The notes under the pieces are model-generated. The model was given only the letters and a program-made list of their open reading frames with translations. It made no database searches and had not been told where the DNA came from. A stretch of 64,000 nucleotides of DNA from assembly GCA_902779305.1 (NCBI GenBank), contig CACZBD010000005.1, positions 62,001-126,000 of the forward strand, in the 5' to 3' direction. A program made the translations under genes and the position numbers. Positions within the stretch are counted from its first letter, which is position 1. Each line of letters opens with the position of its first letter. Origin of the DNA: an uncultured Lachnospiraceae bacterium. GTDB lineage: Bacteria; Bacillota; Clostridia; Lachnospirales; Lachnospiraceae. Below, in pieces: positions 59,976-64,000 of this stretch.

Positions 59976-61172
59976 TCAGGATGTCAACCTGTAAAAATGA
60001 TTATCTTCATTCAGGAAAGAGAAATTGTACAACAGCAGGATATCCGCGTCTTCATGCTCTTTCAGCAGCTCTGAAACACTGTCCGCATAGTATCTTAAGT
60101 CGACGACAACGATCTCATCATACTGATAGGTCAGAAACGGGAGCAGACAGTTCGCATAGGAATCCTTGAAAACGACCAGAGTCCTGCCGTTCCTCGCATT
60201 TTCCGCATGTATCGTGCAGATCTCGTCGTTCCCCCTAAGGAACATCGCATATTTATCGTAGATCTTCAGTTTCTCAAGGTCATACAGGCTGTCAAAACTG
60301 CCGTCCGAGCGCGTAAAAGAAGTGACCGGGATGTCGTAATAGGTCAGTGTGTCGCCGGGAAGACCGTTGTCTTTGTATTTTGCGTAAAGTGTTCCGTAAA
60401 AATCACGGACTTCCTGCTTCTGAAGCTCTTCAAGCTTAACGGGTGCGGGCAGGGATTTTTCCTGCACTTCCCGCAGGATCTGCTGTTCCTCAGCATTCTC
60501 TGTCTGCGCATCCTGAATATCGGACAACGCATTTACGATCTCAAGATAGCCAAGATAGGCCGCTTCCGTGGTCCAGTGGTGATCCGTTCTGTAGTACAGC
60601 TGCTCCTGTGTATGTGTCTGCAGCGGCTCGATCAGGTTTGCATAATTTCCGTTCGGAAGGGATCCGATCTTTTCGTAAAGATCACCCAGTTCCCTGCTCT
60701 GGTCGATCCGTATGCACCCTTTCGGCAGTTTGTCTTTGAGGATCTCGGAAGCATTCGGTGCGATCGCAACCGTAACGGGGCGGTCTGCCGATCCTAAAAA
60801 AGCAAGGATCGCGGCTTCGTTTTTGGAAAGCTGTGGGCTGACCCCGTAGCTTTTCTCAAAGAGATACCCGTCTTCTCCTAAGATCACGCCGTTATTCTCC
60901 CTGCTGAGCGTCAGACGGTTCAAAGCGGCCTTCACATCCACGAAAAACTCGCGAAACGGCAGCTGTTCCGTGGTATAGGTCTCGAACTTATCCATGAAGG
61001 AGCCGTCCGAAAGGCCCGAAAGGGTCACGGAAGGCCTGGTCTGCAGGGTGCGGTTTTCCTTCTGGGAAAAATCCTGCTGCGGCAAAAAGATATAGAGCAC
61101 GAGCATCAGGACGATGATCAGGCCGAACAGGATGGGAAGGATGTATGCGGTTTGAAAATGACGGTTGTTCAT
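59976..61172 (-). CDS. DHHW/AlgJ-like protein of polysaccharide O-acetylation
   Basis: 398 residues. One N-terminal transmembrane helix (~10-30), then an extracytoplasmic domain: ENRTLQTRPSVTLSG, FETYTTEQLPFREFFVDVKA, NGVILGEDGYLFEKSYG, and the signature YYRTDHHWTTEAAYLGYLEI (DHHW), followed by LVVFKDSYANCLLPFLTYQY. This matches the DHHW/AlgJ-AlgX group, which receives acetyl groups from the MBOAT transporter and transfers them to polysaccharide. The DHHW segment and FKDSYA likely carry the catalytic Asp-His and Ser. Encoded downstream of the MBOAT gene, separated by a 166-bp structured gap. Confidence 0.88.
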   Translation of the reverse strand: MNNRHFQTAYILPILFGLIIVLMLVLYIFLPQQDFSQKENRTLQTRPSVTLSGLSDGSFMDKFETYTTEQLPFREFFVDVKAALNRLTLSRENNGVILGEDGYLFEKSYGVSPQLSKNEAAILAFLGSADRPVTVAIAPNASEILKDKLPKGCIRIDQSRELGDLYEKIGSLPNGNYANLIEPLQTHTQEQLYYRTDHHWTTEAAYLGYLEIVNALSDIQDAQTENAEEQQILREVQEKSLPAPVKLEELQKQEVRDFYGTLYAKYKDNGLPGDTLTYYDIPVTSFTRSDGSFDSLYDLEKLKIYDKYAMFLRGNDEICTIHAENARNGRTLVVFKDSYANCLLPFLTYQYDEIVVVDLRYYADSVSELLKEHEDADILLLYNFSFLNEDNHFYRLTS

Positions 61173-61213
61173 GGTGTTTCCTTATCTCAAATCTCAAGCG
61201 ATCCAATTCGAAA

Positions 61214-61335
61214 TGCAATGCAGATTCGTAACGCTTCGCGTTACTCATCGCGCGGGACCGCGCTATATCTGCGTGCATGCGGTCACTCCCGTAAGCAAGC
61301 TTCCGGAGCGGCCGCCTGCATGCAGCTGCATTGCA
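61214..61335. repeat. Compound inverted repeat between the MBOAT and DHHW genes
   Basis: An outer pair TGCAATGCAG (61214-61223) with CTGCATTGCA (61326-61335), and inside it a GTAACGC (61228-61234) / GCGTTAC (61238-61244) hairpin plus a weaker ACCGC/GCGGT pair near 61256-61292. It fills most of the 166-bp gap and could form a cruciform or a branched mRNA structure. Confidence 0.65.
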
Positions 61336-61338
61336 GTC

Positions 61339-62700
61339 TCAGAACCGGAAGTATAAAAAGGGGTTATACCCTGCGTCGGCGAGGTAGGCAACCGAGGCAA
61401 ACAGCAGCAACATGCTTAGGATGATCCCGGGAATCCTGTTTTTGATCTTCTCATAGAGCCCGGACAGCAGCGGTGTTGATAAAATAACACCAATTATCAA
61501 AACGACACCGTAGTTTCTAAGATAGTAGAGTGCGTCCTCTCCCGCCGTGAAGGAAAACAGCCTCCCAAAGAACACGCCGATCTCATGGAAATCCGTGATC
61601 GCAAACAGCATCCAGCTGAAGGCGATGAGCAGTTTTGCGTATACGGAAGCGATCACGGGATGGCGGTCCAGGAAGTTCTTTAAGAACAGTTTTTCGATCG
61701 CTAAGATCACGAAAAAGAACAGCCCCCAGAGCACAAAGTTCCAGTCAGCGCCATGCCAGAAGCCCGTCAGGGTCCAGACGACCAGCAGGTTTACATAAGT
61801 TCTTACCGTCCCTTTCCGGTTTCCCCCCAGCGGGATATAGACATATTCCCGAAACCACCCGGATAAAGTCATATGCCATCTGCGCCAGAATTCCGTGATG
61901 CTCTTGGACATATAAGGCATATCAAAGTTCTTCGGGAAATTGAAACCAAGCATCTTGCCGAGGCCGATCGCCATCAGGGAATAGCCGTTAAAGTCGAAAT
62001 AGATCTGCAGACTGAAACTGAGCATAGCCAACCAGGCAAGCGGCATCGAAATGTTCTCATAGCCGATCTTTCCCGCTTCCGTCCAAAGAGAACCGACATT
62101 ATTGGCGATCAGCACCTTGGAGGCAAGACCCAGGATAAAGACCGAGATCCCTTCGGAAATGTCCGAAAGCGTGATCTTTCTGTCATGCAGCGCGCTCTCC
62201 ACCTCCGAATAGACCACGATGGGTCCTGCGATCAGCTGCGGAAACATGCAAAGATAGGTCCCGAGGGTCAGAAGAGAGCGCTCGGCCTTGACTTTTCCTT
62301 TATAAACATCAATGACATAGGAAGCGATCTGAAAGGTGTAGAAACTGATCCCGAGCGGCAGCGTCAGCGCAAGCGTTTTGATGTTCGCATGGGTCAGATT
62401 GTTGATGTTTTCGATAAAGAAATTGATGTATTTGAAAAAGATGAGCATCCCGAAGTCGAAAAGCATCGCCAGAAACAGAAAGAGTTTCCTGTTATGAAAG
62501 CGAGCGATCGCAAGACCTGCCAAATAGTTCACGAGGATCGACAACAGAAGAAGGAGCAGAAACTTCGGCTCCCCCCAACTGTAAAAGATCATGCTGCCGA
62601 CCAGCAGGACTGCATTTTTAAACCGCGCAGGGCATAAATAATACAGAATAAAGAAGATCGGCAAAAACCAGAATAGAAATAATAAACTGCTGAAAATCAT
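61339..62700 (-). CDS. MBOAT family O-acyltransferase (AlgI/DltB-like)
   Basis: 453 residues with about 11-12 transmembrane segments. MBOAT landmarks: FPQLIAGPIV (~152-161), ITEFWRRWHMTLSGWFREYV (~274-293), IPLGGNRKG and VWTLTGFWHGADWNFVLWG with the invariant catalytic His (~325). It moves acyl groups (normally acetyl) from cytoplasmic donors across the membrane to extracellular acceptors. The DHHW and SGNH partners point to polysaccharide O-acetylation rather than D-alanylation, since no dltA or dltC is present. No clear ribosome site is seen before ATG 62700. Confidence 0.92.
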   Translation of the reverse strand: MIFSSLLFLFWFLPIFFILYYLCPARFKNAVLLVGSMIFYSWGEPKFLLLLLLSILVNYLAGLAIARFHNRKLFLFLAMLFDFGMLIFFKYINFFIENINNLTHANIKTLALTLPLGISFYTFQIASYVIDVYKGKVKAERSLLTLGTYLCMFPQLIAGPIVVYSEVESALHDRKITLSDISEGISVFILGLASKVLIANNVGSLWTEAGKIGYENISMPLAWLAMLSFSLQIYFDFNGYSLMAIGLGKMLGFNFPKNFDMPYMSKSITEFWRRWHMTLSGWFREYVYIPLGGNRKGTVRTYVNLLVVWTLTGFWHGADWNFVLWGLFFFVILAIEKLFLKNFLDRHPVIASVYAKLLIAFSWMLFAITDFHEIGVFFGRLFSFTAGEDALYYLRNYGVVLIIGVILSTPLLSGLYEKIKNRIPGIILSMLLLFASVAYLADAGYNPFLYFRF

Positions 62701-62747
62701 GATGTATTTATCTTGTACTCATCCTGATCCGCTTCTCCTGCGCAGTT

Positions 62748-63986
62748 TCAGATCAGCGGATATTTCTTTGTCAGTTCTTCGACGATGGCACGGGCCTTGG
62801 GCACTCCGGCCTCTCCCTCTTTGACCACAAACGCGATCGCTTCCGCAACCCGGTCCATATCTTCGGTATTTAAGCCTCTGGTAGTTGCGGCCGGTGTTCC
62901 GAGTCTGACGCCGGAGGTCACGAAAGGACTCTGCGGATCGTTGGGTACCGTGTTCTTGTTGGCTGTGATATGCGCCTGATCCAGAAGTTTTTCCACTTCC
63001 TTGCCGGTAAGACCTTCCTTGCGCAGATCAAGCAGCATCAGGTGATTGTCCGTTCCGCCGCTGACAATGTCGAGGCCCTGGTTCTTAAGACCCGTACAGA
63101 GCGCCTGGGCATTTGCCACGATATTGCCTGCATATTCTTTGAATTCCGGAGACAGCGCTTCCTTGAAGCAGACAGCCTTGGCCGCGATCACATGCATCAG
63201 CGGGCCGCCCTGGGTCCCGGGGAAAATAGCCTTATTGAAATTATACTTATCCGCCGCAGCCTGATTGCACATGATCATGCCACCTCTCGGACCTCTTAAG
63301 GTTTTGTGCGTCGTTGTCGTTACCACATCCGCATAAGGGATCGGGCTCTCATGATAACCAGTGACTACAAGTCCCGCAATATGCGCGATGTCCACCATCA
63401 GAACTGCGCCGACCTTGTCGCAGATCTCACGGAACCTTTTAAAATCGATCTTTCTCGCATATGCAGACGCCCCCGCAACGATCAGCTTCGGCTTGCATTC
63501 CATTGCGATCTTTTCCACTTCATCATAATCGATCACGCCGTCATCATTGACACCGTAAGGGACACAGTGGAAGTATTTTCCGGACAGGTTGACCGGTGAA
63601 CCGTGGGAAAGATGTCCGCCGTGATCAAGGTTCATGCCCATAAAAGTGTCACCGGGTTCCATAACCGCAAAGAATACCGCCATATTGGCCTGTGCGCCGG
63701 AATGGGGCTGGACATTGACGTAATCGCAGTGGAACAGTTCTTTGGCACGTTCTCTGGCCAGTTCCTCCACAACATCCACACATTCGCATCCGCCGTAATA
63801 GCGCTTTCCGGGATATCCTTCCGCATATTTGTTGGTAAGCGGAGAACCCATTGCTGCCATGACCGCTTTGCTCACCCAGTTTTCCGAAGCGATCAGCTCA
63901 ATGTGGCTGTTCTGGCGCTCCATTTCCGCTGTGATGGCATCCGCGATCTGCGGATCGTAGTTTTTGATCTCATCAAAAGAATACAT
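62748..63986 (-). CDS. glyA: Serine hydroxymethyltransferase
   Basis: 412 residues, full family length. PLP enzyme: [76 protein letters not shown], and the PLP lysine in [16 protein letters not shown]. It converts serine and tetrahydrofolate to glycine and methylene-tetrahydrofolate, the cofactor ThyA uses elsewhere in this window. The start ATG 63986 is near the window edge, so upstream signals are not visible. The MBOAT gene follows after 47 bp on the same strand. Confidence 0.97.
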   Translation of the reverse strand: MYSFDEIKNYDPQIADAITAEMERQNSHIELIASENWVSKAVMAAMGSPLTNKYAEGYPGKRYYGGCECVDVVEELARERAKELFHCDYVNVQPHSGAQANMAVFFAVMEPGDTFMGMNLDHGGHLSHGSPVNLSGKYFHCVPYGVNDDGVIDYDEVEKIAMECKPKLIVAGASAYARKIDFKRFREICDKVGAVLMVDIAHIAGLVVTGYHESPIPYADVVTTTTHKTLRGPRGGMIMCNQAAADKYNFNKAIFPGTQGGPLMHVIAAKAVCFKEALSPEFKEYAGNIVANAQALCTGLKNQGLDIVSGGTDNHLMLLDLRKEGLTGKEVEKLLDQAHITANKNTVPNDPQSPFVTSGVRLGTPAATTRGLNTEDMDRVAEAIAFVVKEGEAGVPKARAIVEELTKKYPLI

Positions 63987-64000
63987 GTCGGTAATTCCTT

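Overview
The window looks like a chromosomal segment of an anaerobic Gram-positive Clostridia, most likely a Lachnospiraceae. The grounds are strong AGGAGG ribosome binding sites, sigma-A type promoters with TATAAT boxes, GTG starts, a CpsB/CpsC/CpsD plus LytR-CpsA-Psr exopolysaccharide (EPS) locus, many c-di-GMP and Cache/7TM signalling proteins, an indolepyruvate:ferredoxin oxidoreductase, and two large proteins that match families I associate with Lachnospiraceae (DUF5716/DUF5717). I see no rRNA, tRNA, CRISPR array, transposase or phage gene.

Layout. 1-4.6 kb: the 3' part of a degenerate-GGDEF/EAL protein, a lipoprotein, a heptad-repeat coiled-coil protein encoded by 21-bp tandem repeats, and a membrane-anchored NERD protein. 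4.7-20.3 kb: an EPS locus read leftward. The promoter-proximal half (cpsB, cpsC, cpsD, a GH3-derived pseudoenzyme, an LCP ligase, a small secreted protein, a priming sugar-phosphate transferase) has the base composition of the rest of the window. The distal half (two GT4 and one GT2 glycosyltransferases, Wzy, pyruvyl transferase, Wzx, nitroreductase; about 4.6-13.05 kb) is clearly AT-rich and looks like an exchangeable serotype cassette. A HicB-like gene on the other strand, with a structured leader, sits at the junction. 20.4-21.9 kb: a LysR regulator divergent from the EPS promoter and a PilZ (c-di-GMP receptor) gene.

22-29 kb: a tight four-gene operon of unknown function (1187-aa Ig-like/helical-repeat protein, Hsp70/actin-fold protein, TPR-like protein, membrane coiled-coil protein). 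29-31.7 kb: ACT, phenylacetate-CoA ligase and IorB. 31.8-42.9 kb: seven nearly overlapping signalling genes (response regulator, BMP-family binding protein, two hybrid kinases with receiver and Hpt domains, a Cache/PAS sensor, a degenerate GGDEF protein, an intact Cache-HAMP-GGDEF cyclase). This looks like a complete phosphorelay-to-c-di-GMP module. 43-47 kb: iorA, ilvE and another diguanylate cyclase. 47-53.6 kb: folA, thyA, a beta-CASP metallohydrolase, a HAD phosphatase, an S1-domain protein and a cell-wall amidase. 53.7-57.6 kb: an AqpZ-type aquaporin with alanine dehydrogenase, and an ABC exporter.

57.6-58.2 kb has no protein gene. It carries a perfect-consensus promoter behind a long A/T-rich upstream element, about 315 nt of foldable sequence and a strong terminator: a candidate abundant noncoding RNA. 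58.2-64 kb: glyA followed by an MBOAT/DHHW/SGNH polysaccharide O-acetylation set and a DUF4358 lipoprotein.

The recurring theme is the cell surface: EPS synthesis, its decoration with pyruvate and acetyl groups, wall attachment, and c-di-GMP production, breakdown and sensing that could control it. The two best candidates for undescribed biology are the Hsp70-like four-gene operon and the 57.6-57.9 kb RNA.
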